A DNA stretch of 64,000 bases, from positions 1 through 64,000 of the forward strand of contig QENC01000001.1 in assembly GCA_003331005.1 (NCBI GenBank), given 5' to 3'. Both the position numbers and the translations under genes were made by a program. Shown one piece after another: positions 41,355-51,337 of this stretch. The notes beneath the pieces are model-generated. The model had not been told where the DNA came from. It worked only from the letters and a program-made list of their open reading frames with translations, and did not search any database. Position 1 is the stretch's first letter; each line of letters begins with the position of its first letter. The DNA comes from Candidatus Tokpelaia sp. JSC085 (GTDB lineage: Bacteria > Pseudomonadota > Alphaproteobacteria > Rhizobiales > Rhizobiaceae).

Positions 41355-41848
41355 ATTCCATCACAGCTTCTACATTTGCGTTTCTGAGAAATGCTATTTA
41401 GGAAAAGGAAGGGGCATTCATCCTCCAGGGCGGAGAATATAAATATATTCCCGCGTGATTTGACTCTTTTTGGCATTGATTTCATCACTGACTTGTGTAA
41501 GTCTCTTTTATATTAGACAAAGGAGCCTAGCGCAAGTGATACAATTGCATAGGCTGCATTGCCTGCCTAAGTGGGGAAGGACACAAAGAAGTGCTTCAGC
41601 CCTTGATATTAGCTGAATCGTGTAAATTTGCGATTTTAAAGTGTTTAATGCTAGAGCAGATTTGTACTTCCCTTTTTTATCTACTTTGCACAGCAAAGAT
41701 GAGGATGAACGGATTGTTGCAAATGTACAGTACAATAGGGGATCGAAGAGAACCAACGAGTGAGACACAATTTCCCTATTGATATTTTTTGAACACAGCA
41801 ATTACAGTGAACTGGTTTTTGCTGGGATTATAAGATGGACTAAGCTTT
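41355..41848. other. Gene-free gap between tRNA-His and zwf
   Basis: These 494 nt carry no convincing gene. Open frames at 41508-41801 (minus) and 41591-41782 (plus) oppose each other and resemble no family I know. A small CTTTG/CAAAG hairpin is visible near 41690. I see no direct repeat of the tRNA 3' end that would mark an integrated element. It may be decayed DNA plus the zwf promoter. Confidence 0.4.
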
Positions 41849-43324
41849 ATGGCAGGAAAGGTCATTCCGATTCCACCGTTTGATTGTGTTGTCTTTGGTG
41901 GATGTGGCGATTTGGCAGAACGAAAACTTATACCTGCGCTTTACCATCGGCAATGTACTGGTCAGTTTACGGAACCATCACGGATTATCGGTTCGTCGCG
42001 TTCATCTATAACCAGTGAAGAATATCGTCACTTTGCAGGTCAAGCGATAGAAGCCCATGTAAACAGGGAAGATGTGGATTCTTCACAGGTTAGATGTTTT
42101 CTGGAGAGACTCTCTTATATCCCAGTGGATGTGACATCATCCAATGGCTGGGATAAATTAAAGGAGGAAATAGAGAAAACCTCGGTGAAGGTCAGGGCGT
42201 TTTACCTAGCTGTCAGCCCAGCACTATTCGGGGATATTGCCATGCAATTGGGCGCTAATAGTCTAATAACGCCGGACACTCGTATTATTGTTGAAAAGCC
42301 GATAGGCAGGGATTTAAGTACGGCTTGCGTGCTGAATAACCGGTTAGGCACGTTTTTTTCTGAAAATCAGATTTTTCGTATTGATCATTACCTTGGGAAG
42401 GAAACTGTACAGAATTTGATGGCGCTGCGATTCGCCAATGCGCTTTATGAGCCTTTGTGGAATTCAAATCACATTGATAATGTACAAATTACGGTAGCAG
42501 AGTCTGTTGGACTTGAGGGACGTGCCGGTTATTATGAGCATGCAGGTGCTTTACGCGATATGGTACAGAATCATCTCTTACAACTGCTTTGCCTCGTCGC
42601 AATGGAGCCATCGGCATTCCTTGATGCTGATGCTGTGCGGGATGAAAAGCTGAAAGTATTGCGTTCTCTTGCACCAGTGAACGTTCACAACGTCGGGGAG
42701 CATACGATAAGAGGGCAGTACCTAGCAGGCATATCTGCCAAGGTCCCAGTAAGGTCTTATCTTGAGGATCTTGGAAAAAAAAAGAGTGATACGGAAACCT
42801 TCGTGGCACTGAGAACGACTATTGCCAACTGGCGATGGGCTCATACGCCTTTTTATCTCAGAACTGGCAAGAGAATGGCAGAACGTGTATCAGAGATTGC
42901 TGTTACATTCAAACCGATACCGCATTCTATCTTCGGCAGAGATGCAGGACAGATTATTGCAAATCGGCTTGTTATCCGCTTGCAGCCTGATGAAGGGGTT
43001 AAGCAATGGCTCATGGTTAAGGATCCGGGTCCTGGCGGTATGCGTTTGCGCCATATTCCGCTTGATATGAGTTTTGCAAGCACGTTCTCAGGTAGGAATC
43101 CAGATGCTTATGAACGGCTCCTGATGGATGTGATGCGTGGTAACCAGACACTGTTTATGCGACGTGATGAGGTGGAAGCTGCATGGCAATGGACTGATTC
43201 TATTCTTGAAAGCTGGGAAAAAACACAGCAACCTATATATGGGTACAATGCTGGCACTTGGGGTCCGCCGCGGGCAGTTTCTATGATTAAAAGAGATCGA
43301 AGAGTATGGAGCAACTTGGTTTAA
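41849..43324 (+). CDS. zwf: Glucose-6-phosphate 1-dehydrogenase
   Basis: Zwf oxidises glucose-6-phosphate to 6-phosphogluconolactone, producing NAD(P)H, and feeds both the pentose phosphate and Entner-Doudoroff routes. The 491-residue protein has the dinucleotide-binding start FGGCGDLAERKL (the usual fingerprint is GASGDL), the active-site RIDHYLGKE at residues 177-185 and the VEKPIGRDL segment. It overlaps pgl by 19 nt, the first gene of a zwf-pgl-edd operon typical of the order. Confidence 0.98.
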   Translation: MAGKVIPIPPFDCVVFGGCGDLAERKLIPALYHRQCTGQFTEPSRIIGSSRSSITSEEYRHFAGQAIEAHVNREDVDSSQVRCFLERLSYIPVDVTSSNGWDKLKEEIEKTSVKVRAFYLAVSPALFGDIAMQLGANSLITPDTRIIVEKPIGRDLSTACVLNNRLGTFFSENQIFRIDHYLGKETVQNLMALRFANALYEPLWNSNHIDNVQITVAESVGLEGRAGYYEHAGALRDMVQNHLLQLLCLVAMEPSAFLDADAVRDEKLKVLRSLAPVNVHNVGEHTIRGQYLAGISAKVPVRSYLEDLGKKKSDTETFVALRTTIANWRWAHTPFYLRTGKRMAERVSEIAVTFKPIPHSIFGRDAGQIIANRLVIRLQPDEGVKQWLMVKDPGPGGMRLRHIPLDMSFASTFSGRNPDAYERLLMDVMRGNQTLFMRRDEVEAAWQWTDSILESWEKTQQPIYGYNAGTWGPPRAVSMIKRDRRVWSNLV

Positions 43325-44115
43325 AAAAGATATATGATTTCCATAAATTTAACACGCCTGATGCGCTCGCTGCGAGTTTTTCTAGTCAGGTTGCTGCAGC
43401 ACTCAGTATTGCTATCCAGGAGCGTGGTCATGCTGTTCTCGCCGTATCTGGCGGACATACACCAAAACTTTTTTTTCAACATTTATCCATGGCAGACATT
43501 GCATGGGAACATATCATCATAACATTGGTGGATGAACGTTTTATTCCTGTGGATAATGAACGTTCGAATGAGAAACTGGTTCGAGAGTATCTTCTGCAGA
43601 ATTTTTCTGTAAAGGCCTGTTTCGTTGGCCTTTACGTTGGAGAGAAAACAGTTGAGCTCGCTGCTGTACTAGCAGCACATAAGATTCATGCCCTGCCGAT
43701 GCCATTTGATGTTGTAATTCTTGGCATGGGAGATGATGGGCATACAGCTTCTTTTTTCCCAGGAGGCGATTCTTTGAGGCTGGCAATTAACTGTAATACA
43801 CGTGCGCTCGTGGTACCGATGCATGTGAAGGGACTTGGTGAACCGCGCCTGACTTTAACCTTACCTTTGCTGACCAAAGCGCGTTTCATTGCATTGCATA
43901 TTGAAGGTAAGGTAAAACTTACAAGCTTTGAGCAAGCATTGCAAAAGGGTCCAGAAGCCGATATGCCAATCCGGGCTGTTTTAGATCATGCTGAAACACC
44001 AGTACAGGTGTTCTGGTCTTCAGCACAGTCAAGAAACAGGAAAAATTTTGATAGTGTTGAGGTGTGTGATGGGCCTTATTCAGACAGTGCGTCAAGTAAC
44101 AGCAAGGATAGCTGA
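43306..44115 (+). CDS. pgl: 6-phosphogluconolactonase with extended C-terminus
   Basis: Pgl hydrolyses 6-phosphogluconolactone to 6-phosphogluconate. Family motifs AVSGGHTPK, LVDERFIP and ILGMGDDGHTASFFPG are intact. The enzyme would normally end shortly after the TPVQVFW segment. Here the frame runs on for about 30 residues (rich in S, N and D) and ends 47 nt inside edd. This suggests loss of the original stop codon or a late frameshift. The tail is probably dispensable, but the overlap covers the ribosome-binding site and first codons of edd. Confidence 0.94.
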   Translation: MEQLGLKKIYDFHKFNTPDALAASFSSQVAAALSIAIQERGHAVLAVSGGHTPKLFFQHLSMADIAWEHIIITLVDERFIPVDNERSNEKLVREYLLQNFSVKACFVGLYVGEKTVELAAVLAAHKIHALPMPFDVVILGMGDDGHTASFFPGGDSLRLAINCNTRALVVPMHVKGLGEPRLTLTLPLLTKARFIALHIEGKVKLTSFEQALQKGPEADMPIRAVLDHAETPVQVFWSSAQSRNRKNFDSVEVCDGPYSDSASSNSKDS

Positions 44116-45889
44116 GCGTTCAAGGCCAACGCGTGAGGCATATCTTGCCCATATCGCCGAGGCGGCTAGGGGGCAACGATCCCGTCGAAGCTATCTTGGT
44201 TGTGGCAATCAAGCTCATGGTTTTGCCGCATGTAGGCCTACTGATAAATCTCTCCTGAAACAGGGCACTGTCGCTAATCTTGGCATCATTACCGCATATA
44301 ATGATATGCTGTCGGCGCATCAGCCATTTGAACATTTTCCTTCTATTATCCGTGAAGCTGCCCGTGAAGCAGGAGGCTTTGCACAGGTCGCTGGCGGTGT
44401 TCCTGCCATGTGTGATGGTATCACACAAGGGTTCGCTGGGATGGAGCTTTCACTTTTTTCGCGTGAAGTTATTGCCATGGCAACAGCGGTCGGGCTTGCA
44501 CATGATACATTTGATGCAGTGTTGTATCTTGGTGTATGTGATAAAATTGTGCCAGGCCTTGTCATGGGGGCATTAGCCTTTGGTCATCTGCCAGCTGTTT
44601 TTATTCCTGCCGGGCCAATGACAAGTGGGTTACCAAATGATGAGAAGGTTAAGGCACGTCAACTTTATGCTGAAGGAAAAATTGATGACAAGGATTTGCT
44701 TGAAATAGAATCTCGCGCTTATCATGACCAGGGGACGTGTACTTTTTATGGTACAGCCAATTCAAACCAGCTCATCATGGAAATGATGGGACTGCATCTA
44801 CCCGGAGCATCCTTTGTTAATCCAGATACGCCTCTGAGAGAGGCATTGACGCGTGAAGCAACAAAACGGGCGCTGGCAATTACTGCTATGGGCAATGAGT
44901 ATACCCCTGTAGGGGTCATGATTGATGAGCGCTCGTTTGTGAATGCTATTGTAGGTTTGAATGCTACTGGTGGTTCGACCAACCATACAATTCATCTTAT
45001 CGCTATGGCTGCAGCTGCTGGAATCCGTTTAAAGTGGCAAGATATTGCTGAAATTTCAGCTGTCGTCCCGCTTATCGCCCGGATTTATCCAAATGGGATT
45101 GCTGACATCAATCATTTTCATGCTGCCGGTGGCATAGGTTTTGTGATTCGTGAACTAATAGAAGCAGGTCTCGTTCACAACAACGTGGGGACCATATGGG
45201 GTACAGGTCTTGAGGCTTACGCCAGTGAGCCAAAGCTTAAAAATGGCAAGATCATCCGACAAAAGGCACCATCTACCAGCAGGGATGAGAAGGTTCTGAC
45301 AGATGTGAGACATCCTTTTCAGCAGGATGGTGGGATCCGTGTCCTTTCTGGTAATATTGGGCAGGCAATTATCAAGGTGTCTGCTGTCGATCCAGGGCGG
45401 TGGTCTGTTGAGGAACCCGCTAGGGTTTTTAATTCACAGGAAGCGTTGCAACAGGCTTTCAGTAGTGGAAAACTCGATGGAGAGAATTTCATTGCTGTCA
45501 TCCGTTACCAAGGACCTAGAGCTAATGGCATGCCTGAGTTGCACAAGCTGACAACTCTTTTGGGGATCCTACAGGATAGGGGACAAAAGGTAGCGCTGGT
45601 CACTGATGGGCGCATGTCCGGTGCTTCAGGTAAGGTGCCGGCAGCTATCCATGTGACACCTGAGGCACTCGACAACCTGGTCTTAGCAAAGATAATGGAT
45701 GGGGATTTATTACGGATGGATGCCAACCAAGGAACTTTGCAGTTATTGGTTGATCAAAAGACATTGACAATGAGAACTACAGAAACTGTGGAGCATTCTG
45801 AAAATTGTGCAGGAGACAGGCTCTTCCATATTTTCCGCCGGATGGTCAGTCCCGCCTCAACCGGTGCAACAGTGATTGAAGGAATATGA
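44069..45889 (+). CDS. edd: 6-phosphogluconate dehydratase
   Basis: Edd dehydrates 6-phosphogluconate to KDPG, the first committed Entner-Doudoroff step. The 606-residue protein belongs to the IlvD/Edd family with an Fe-S cluster; [23 protein letters not shown] and [15 protein letters not shown] hold the conserved cysteines. The start is ATG 44069 with GAGG about 8 nt upstream, which leaves a 47-nt overlap with the extended pgl frame. The KDPG aldolase gene (eda) is not in the window. Confidence 0.97.
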   Translation: MGLIQTVRQVTARIAERSRPTREAYLAHIAEAARGQRSRRSYLGCGNQAHGFAACRPTDKSLLKQGTVANLGIITAYNDMLSAHQPFEHFPSIIREAAREAGGFAQVAGGVPAMCDGITQGFAGMELSLFSREVIAMATAVGLAHDTFDAVLYLGVCDKIVPGLVMGALAFGHLPAVFIPAGPMTSGLPNDEKVKARQLYAEGKIDDKDLLEIESRAYHDQGTCTFYGTANSNQLIMEMMGLHLPGASFVNPDTPLREALTREATKRALAITAMGNEYTPVGVMIDERSFVNAIVGLNATGGSTNHTIHLIAMAAAAGIRLKWQDIAEISAVVPLIARIYPNGIADINHFHAAGGIGFVIRELIEAGLVHNNVGTIWGTGLEAYASEPKLKNGKIIRQKAPSTSRDEKVLTDVRHPFQQDGGIRVLSGNIGQAIIKVSAVDPGRWSVEEPARVFNSQEALQQAFSSGKLDGENFIAVIRYQGPRANGMPELHKLTTLLGILQDRGQKVALVTDGRMSGASGKVPAAIHVTPEALDNLVLAKIMDGDLLRMDANQGTLQLLVDQKTLTMRTTETVEHSENCAGDRLFHIFRRMVSPASTGATVIEGI

Positions 45890-46002
45890 AAAACGCATTG
45901 TACAAAAAGGTCCGACATATTATTTATTATTAATTGGCCACAACATGTCTATCAAAGCTTATATTGGTGAAAACGCACACCCTGCACCAGTGCAAGTAGC
46001 AA

Positions 46003-46067
46003 CCGGAGTGAGAGGATTGGCACCCTCGTCCCGAACGAGTTGCGCTACCAAGCTGCGCTACACGCCG
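46003..46067 (-). pseudogene. tRNA-Pro (CGG) pseudogene lacking half of the T arm
   Basis: The minus strand reads as a tRNA-Pro: acceptor CGGCGTG opposite CACTCCG (one mismatch), D arm GCGCAGCTTGGTAGCGC, anticodon arm CTCGTTCGGGACGAG with anticodon CGG. From the variable loop to the acceptor only 13 nt remain where about 22 are expected. The missing part covers the 5' T stem and part of the TTCGAAT loop. The first anticodon-stem pair is also lost (A27-G43) and no CCA is encoded. This fits a dead gene. It lies in the 314-nt gap between edd and dcd, which otherwise holds nothing recognisable. Confidence 0.8.
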
Positions 46068-46203
46068 AATGCAGTGACAGCTGTACTGTGTGTGCACGCG
46101 CATTATTTTCAAAGTCATACTCTCGTTCTTCTTATCGGGATAAGGAGGAAAAAGGCCTCCCACCCATCAATCAACAGAGAGTTGATATTTTGTTAGAAAA
46201 GTT

Positions 46204-47307
46204 TCAAACCTCATATTCTCTGAAGTGTTTTGAAAGTTTTAACCTCTGGCTCTGATAGCTTGAACCTAGATTCTGTCCGTACAGCATTCTCGGCTGCTCA
46301 AGCATATACTCGTATATCAGGCGACAGACGATTTGTCCATGTTCAAGAATAAACGGCACCTCATGGCTTCTGATCTCAAGAACAGCGCGCGCCCCCTTAC
46401 CATCACTGGTCTCCAGATTCCCAAAACCAGGGTCAAAAAAACCAGCATAATGAACACGAAATTCACCAACAAGTGGATCATAAGGGGTCATCTCTGCTGC
46501 ATACAGCGGTGGTATATGGATAAACTCACGGGACGTCAGGATATAGAATTCATTTGGATCAAGTACAAGCTCATGCATCCCTCGATCAAAAATGGGTTCC
46601 CAGAAATCTAGCACATCGTAAGCTGCACATTGATCGATATCAATAACACCTGTATGCCGTTTGCCACGATAGCCAATAAGATGATCATTTTCCCCTATTA
46701 GATCAATGGAAAGCGCAACGCGTCCCTCACTGAGGTTCGGTTTATGATCAGACACAAGCATATCGGTCATGTGAAGTTGTAAGAGCATAGCTTCATTAAG
46801 CCTGTCTGTGCCATGCCGAAAACGAATCTGCGATAGACGTGAACCTGTTCGGACAATGATTGGGAAAGTACGTGGACTTATTTCCAGATAAAGGGGACCA
46901 TGATAACCTGCTGGGATTTTATCAAATTCATGGGCACCATTTGTGATGACCCGGGTAAAGATATCAAGTCTACCTGTGGAACTTTTGGGATTTGCTAAAG
47001 CAGAAAAACAATCTGGCAAAGAAAGACTTTCCAGCAGCGGAACAATATAGACGCACCCTGTCTCAAGCACAGCGCCCTCTTTCAAGTCAATTTCATGCAA
47101 TTTTAGCCGTTCAAGCTTGTCTCTAACATGTATATTGTAACCAGGCATGAAAGAGGAACGCACACGATATGCCTTTTCTCCTAAACGCAAATCAAGACTT
47201 GCAGGTTGAATCTGATCACTGTCTAGTGCCTTTGCGCTTGTAAACGCTGCATCCTGAAATAATGCTGCAATGTTCCTATCTGCAAGAATCCCGGATGAAC
47301 GAATCAT
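46204..47307 (-). CDS. dcd: 2'-deoxycytidine 5'-triphosphate deaminase, double-domain form
   Basis: Dcd deaminates dCTP to dUTP, the precursor for dTMP synthesis. The 367-residue protein is about twice the length of enterobacterial Dcd and has two dUTPase-like folds, the form I recall for Rhizobiales. Recognisable pieces are SDQIQPASLDLRLGEKAYRV, LANPKSSTGRLDIFTRV with the trimer-type SSxGR signature, and FFDPGFGN in the second half. It is divergent from metZ, a pairing seen in relatives, with 284 nt of shared upstream DNA. Confidence 0.9.
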   Translation of the reverse strand: MIRSSGILADRNIAALFQDAAFTSAKALDSDQIQPASLDLRLGEKAYRVRSSFMPGYNIHVRDKLERLKLHEIDLKEGAVLETGCVYIVPLLESLSLPDCFSALANPKSSTGRLDIFTRVITNGAHEFDKIPAGYHGPLYLEISPRTFPIIVRTGSRLSQIRFRHGTDRLNEAMLLQLHMTDMLVSDHKPNLSEGRVALSIDLIGENDHLIGYRGKRHTGVIDIDQCAAYDVLDFWEPIFDRGMHELVLDPNEFYILTSREFIHIPPLYAAEMTPYDPLVGEFRVHYAGFFDPGFGNLETSDGKGARAVLEIRSHEVPFILEHGQIVCRLIYEYMLEQPRMLYGQNLGSSYQSQRLKLSKHFREYEV

Positions 47308-47591
47308 AGCTTAATCAATTTTATTAATTTCGTATCCTTTTACAAATCTTGTAACGCAAAGCTGTAATAGGATTATTCCCCATTTTATATCGTGGTAATT
47401 TTTTTCAACATACAGACAAAAATAAATAAAAAATGCAAGAAGAACATCAGCGCCTTCTTTCTAGAAAAGAGACTCTGTCGAATTTATAGTATAAGAGTAT
47501 AAGATACAAAAATAATACCAAGTAAAATTGGGGATATCAGAATAAAATAGGATTTTGGCGGAAATTGTTTCCTGAATGATGAGGCAAGGCC

Positions 47592-48788
47592 ATGACATTG
47601 AGACAAGATCATAATTACCGCACTGCAACTTGGATGGTTCATTCTGGAACAGCGCGGTCACCCTATGGAGAAGTATCGGAAGCTATCTATTTAACACAGG
47701 GTTTCGCTTATCCAACAGCTGAACTTGCTGAAATGCGTTTTAATGGTGAGAATGATGGCTTCATCTATTCACGCTATGCTAACCCCACTAATGAGGTGTT
47801 TGAAAAAAAAATGTGCGTGCTAGAAGGTGCAGAAGACGGTCGTTCTGTTGCTTCCGGCATGGCAGCAGTTACAAGCGCCATTTTATGCGCAGTAAAGGCA
47901 GGGGATCATATCATAGCAGCACGTTCCATGTTTGGCTCCTGCCGTTATGTACTAGAAACGATTCTACCACGTTATGGTGTTGATATTTCTATAATTGACG
48001 GTACTCATCTGGAAAATTGGAACAAGGCGCTTAAGTCGAATACACGACTTGTTTTTTTTGAAACACCTGCTAATCCCACTCTTGAAGTTGTCGATATTGC
48101 TGGAGTTAGCCAGCTTGCCCATACAGTTGGCGCAACGGTTATCATTGACAATGCTTTTGCTACACCACTACATCAAAAACCACTCTTATTGGGGGCAGAT
48201 GTCGTTGTCTATTCTACAACTAAGCATATTGACGGACAAGGACGCTGTCTTGGTGGCATTATTCTTTCTAGTGGTGACTGGATCGCTGAACATCTGCAGG
48301 ATTTTTTCCGACATACAGGACCAACCATGAGTCCGTTTACTGCCTGGATCATGCTGAAAGGACTTGAAACGATGCCATTGCGTGTACAACAGATGGCACG
48401 TTCGGCTGCACACATTGCTGATTTTTTAGCACAACATCCTGCTGTCTCCAGATGCGTTTATCCTGGACGCGCGGACCATCCGCAAGCGGATGTGATTGCG
48501 AAGCAAATGAGTGGCGGTTCTACCATGATTGCTTTTGAATTGAAAGGTGGGAAAACGTCGGCGTTCGTTTTTTGCAACGCGTTAACCATCCCTATCATCT
48601 CTAATAATCTTGGTGATGCACGTAGTATCATCACTCATCCAGCAACAACAACCCATCAGAATATTGCACCGGAATCACGGGTAGAACTTGGAATTTCCGA
48701 TGGTTTGCTGCGACTTTCCACTGGTCTTGAAGATACCGATGATCTGCTTGAGGATATTGATAGAGCACTTGACATGGCAAAAGATTAG
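47592..48788 (+). CDS. metZ: O-succinylhomoserine sulfhydrylase
   Basis: MetZ makes homocysteine directly from O-succinylhomoserine and sulfide in methionine synthesis. The 398-residue protein is a Cys/Met-metabolism PLP enzyme with [25 protein letters not shown] and the PLP lysine in [12 protein letters not shown] at about K211. The GRCLGG context and overall pattern match MetZ rather than cystathionine gamma-synthase, though substrate choice cannot be proved by eye. mutL follows after 50 nt. Confidence 0.92.
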   Translation: MTLRQDHNYRTATWMVHSGTARSPYGEVSEAIYLTQGFAYPTAELAEMRFNGENDGFIYSRYANPTNEVFEKKMCVLEGAEDGRSVASGMAAVTSAILCAVKAGDHIIAARSMFGSCRYVLETILPRYGVDISIIDGTHLENWNKALKSNTRLVFFETPANPTLEVVDIAGVSQLAHTVGATVIIDNAFATPLHQKPLLLGADVVVYSTTKHIDGQGRCLGGIILSSGDWIAEHLQDFFRHTGPTMSPFTAWIMLKGLETMPLRVQQMARSAAHIADFLAQHPAVSRCVYPGRADHPQADVIAKQMSGGSTMIAFELKGGKTSAFVFCNALTIPIISNNLGDARSIITHPATTTHQNIAPESRVELGISDGLLRLSTGLEDTDDLLEDIDRALDMAKD

Positions 48789-48838
48789 TAAAAAACTACT
48801 TTTTTTTGAGAAAAATAGAGGTCAAAATCTGTTTTATC

Positions 48839-50707
48839 ATGAGAATACATCAACTCAGCGAAGCCATGATCAACCAGATTGCAGCGGGAGAGGTCGTTGA
48901 ACGGCCAGCGAGCGTTGTCAAGGAACTGGTTGAAAATGCAATTGATGCCAAGGCCACTCGTATCGAAATCGCAACAGCAGGAGGTGGAAAGTCCCTGATT
49001 CGTGTCAGCGATAATGGTCATGGCATTCAGGCAGATGAACTTGTTCTTGCCATTTCGCGTCATTGTACATCTAAACTTGAAGAGAATATTCACGAGATAC
49101 ATGCGCTTGGCTTTCGTGGTGAGGCATTGCCATCTATCGGTTTTATATCACATCTCAGACTTTTATCTCGCACGGCCAATGCTTCTGCTGGAGCAGAGAT
49201 TTCTATTTCAGGAGGCAAGATTGATGGTCCGCGCCCTGCTGCAAGCAACTGTGGAACACTTGCAGAAGTCCGTGATCTTTTTCATGTGATGCCTGCCAGA
49301 CTCAAATTCATGAAAACCGATCAGGTAGAAGCAACAGCCATTGCAGATACAATACGGCGGATTGCCATTGCCTTTCCGCATGTCCACTTTACTCTTTCTG
49401 GACCTAGTCGCAAGATTGCTGACTTCCCTGCCACTGGAAAAAGTGCAGAGGTCCAGGCCCATATCGCACGTCTTATACAAATTCTTGGCAAGGAATTCTC
49501 TGAAAATACTGTACCGCTTGATATGCAACGTGACAATATCCGATTAACTGGCTTTGCGGGTATTCCATCCTACAATCGTGGAAATAGTCTGCAACAGTTT
49601 ATTTATGTGAATGGACGACTAATCCGCGATAGAATAATAACCAGTGTAGTACGTGCTGCTTATGCAGATATTATCGCACGCGACCGCTACGGTATTGTCG
49701 TGCTTTTCATTGCAGCTGATCCATTTGATGTTGATGTCAATGTCCATCCAGCCAAAGCCGATGTGCGTTTTCGCAATCCTGGGCTCATACGGAGTCTCAT
49801 TGTTGGCAGTATCCGTGAAGCCTTGGTTAGGGCCGGCATCCGTTCGTCCAAAACCAGTGCAGAGATTATGCTCAATGCATTCCAATTACGAACAGCGCCT
49901 GATCTGTCTCTTCCCATGTATTGTGCACAAAAGTTACGATCAAATAGTGCTTCTAGTTTCCCAGTAGACGCTCCTCAAAATTCTGCAACCGCATCTATTA
50001 TGCTGGGCGCAGATTTTTCTGAGGAGGAACATGTGCTTCCAATTACAAAAAACCATGTACCCCATGCCCCGCTCGGACCTGATCCTGATATGAATCAAAA
50101 AATGATCGCACCTGTTCATTCCCTCTTAACGTATCCTCTGGGAACGGCAATGGCACAAATCCATCAGAATTATATCATCGCTCAAACAGAAAACAGCCTC
50201 ATTATCGTGGATCAACATGCTGCCCATGAGCGGCTTGTCTATGAAGACTTGAAACAGGCGCTGTATACCAAGAAACCACTTTCTTCACAAATACTACTCG
50301 TTCCTGAGATTATTGATCTTCCGGAAGCAGAGAGGCTCCTCGAGCATGTAGACATATTACGCCAGTTTGGCCTGATTCTCGAAAGTTTTGGGTCTAATAC
50401 AATCATCGTACGTGAAACGCCTGCTATACTTGGTAACGTGAATGCTGCAGGACTTGTTCGCGATCTTGCTGATGAAGTAGCAGAATATGATACCACCACT
50501 GAGTTACAGGCTATGCTTAATTTTGTGGCATCCACAATGGCTTGCCATGGTTCTGTACGTTCAGGCCGTATACTAAAAACTGAAGAGATGAACGCACTTT
50601 TACGCAAGATGGAAGCTATACCTGCGTCCAGCACCTGCAATCATGGGCGACCAACCTATATAGAGCTGAAGCTCTCGGATATTGAACGTTTGTTTCAACG
50701 CCATTGA
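48839..50707 (+). CDS. mutL: DNA mismatch repair protein MutL
   Basis: MutL couples MutS mismatch recognition to strand removal. The N-terminal GHKL ATPase has [21 protein letters not shown] and [11 protein letters not shown]. The C-terminal dimerisation domain contains [12 protein letters not shown] at about residues 458-469, which fits the DQHA(X)2E(X)4E endonuclease motif, so this MutL probably nicks DNA itself, consistent with lineages without MutH. I chose ATG 48839 to give the family start [18 protein letters not shown] (622 residues); an upstream TTG at 48806 is less likely. Confidence 0.96.
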   Translation: MRIHQLSEAMINQIAAGEVVERPASVVKELVENAIDAKATRIEIATAGGGKSLIRVSDNGHGIQADELVLAISRHCTSKLEENIHEIHALGFRGEALPSIGFISHLRLLSRTANASAGAEISISGGKIDGPRPAASNCGTLAEVRDLFHVMPARLKFMKTDQVEATAIADTIRRIAIAFPHVHFTLSGPSRKIADFPATGKSAEVQAHIARLIQILGKEFSENTVPLDMQRDNIRLTGFAGIPSYNRGNSLQQFIYVNGRLIRDRIITSVVRAAYADIIARDRYGIVVLFIAADPFDVDVNVHPAKADVRFRNPGLIRSLIVGSIREALVRAGIRSSKTSAEIMLNAFQLRTAPDLSLPMYCAQKLRSNSASSFPVDAPQNSATASIMLGADFSEEEHVLPITKNHVPHAPLGPDPDMNQKMIAPVHSLLTYPLGTAMAQIHQNYIIAQTENSLIIVDQHAAHERLVYEDLKQALYTKKPLSSQILLVPEIIDLPEAERLLEHVDILRQFGLILESFGSNTIIVRETPAILGNVNAAGLVRDLADEVAEYDTTTELQAMLNFVASTMACHGSVRSGRILKTEEMNALLRKMEAIPASSTCNHGRPTYIELKLSDIERLFQRH

Positions 50708-50798
50708 GGGCTTAGCCGTCTGCTTTGATCTCATACAGGATAAAAAACAGTGTTTAGTTTAGCACGACACGATAATCTGACTAAAAAGGACAAATTAT

Positions 50799-51041
50799 AT
50801 GTATTCTTTAGACCGTCACAGAAATAAGGCAATACTTCAGTATGAAGATGGTCATTATAAAATTGTCAAATCTGGAAGCTACGTCATCTGTGCTGTTACC
50901 AAAGAAAGGATTCCGCTTAATGAACTAAAATACTGGAACTCTAAACGACAGGAAGCTTATGTGAACTGCCAAGTTGCATATGAGCGTGAGCTAGAATGTA
51001 ACTGTAAACTGCGCGCCCTTATTACAGAACGAGAAAAATAA
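50799..51041 (+). CDS. DUF2093 family protein
   Basis: This is an 80-residue protein of unknown function found mainly in alphaproteobacteria. The family pattern is visible: ILQYEDGHYKIVKSGSYVIC, AVTKERIPLNELKYW and the following RQEAYVNCQVAYERE. ATG 50799 follows AAAAAGGACAAATTAT, a clear ribosome-binding site. In relatives it is often near lpxK and mutL; here it follows mutL. No function can be proposed. Confidence 0.85.
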   Translation: MYSLDRHRNKAILQYEDGHYKIVKSGSYVICAVTKERIPLNELKYWNSKRQEAYVNCQVAYERELECNCKLRALITEREK

Positions 51042-51337
51042 TTTTAAGCTCTTCTGAGCGTTGTTACACTTACACTGGCAGTTACACAGAGCATGCTATG
51101 CCCTTGAGTAGCAGTTCACTGCTTTCAATTTTTAGCTTATGGAAAAACCTCCTTGATTTTTTATTTGAATTGCATAAAACCAGCGGCCTGAGATTTTATT
51201 TTCTTATCCCATCTTTCCATTTTACAAGATGCAGGCTTTCAAGAGAGAGGGATGTATCACTGTAGAAGAAACAGGTTTTTTGGTGATTTAAAGGTCAATG
51301 CCAAAATCCAGTTGGTTGGCAAAGGCAGGAATACCCT

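Noticed and set aside
41508-41801. Hypothetical 97-codon minus-strand gene after tRNA-His
   Set aside because: Overlaps an opposing frame, has no recognisable motif and no good ribosome-binding site.
43988-44068. Upstream start for edd
   Set aside because: The added residues lie inside pgl and match no Edd N-terminus; ATG 44069 with GAGG upstream fits better.
46003-46067. A functional tRNA without a T arm, as in some mitochondria
   Set aside because: Mispairs in the acceptor and anticodon stems and the lack of an encoded CCA point to decay; T-armless tRNAs are not known in free bacterial genomes.
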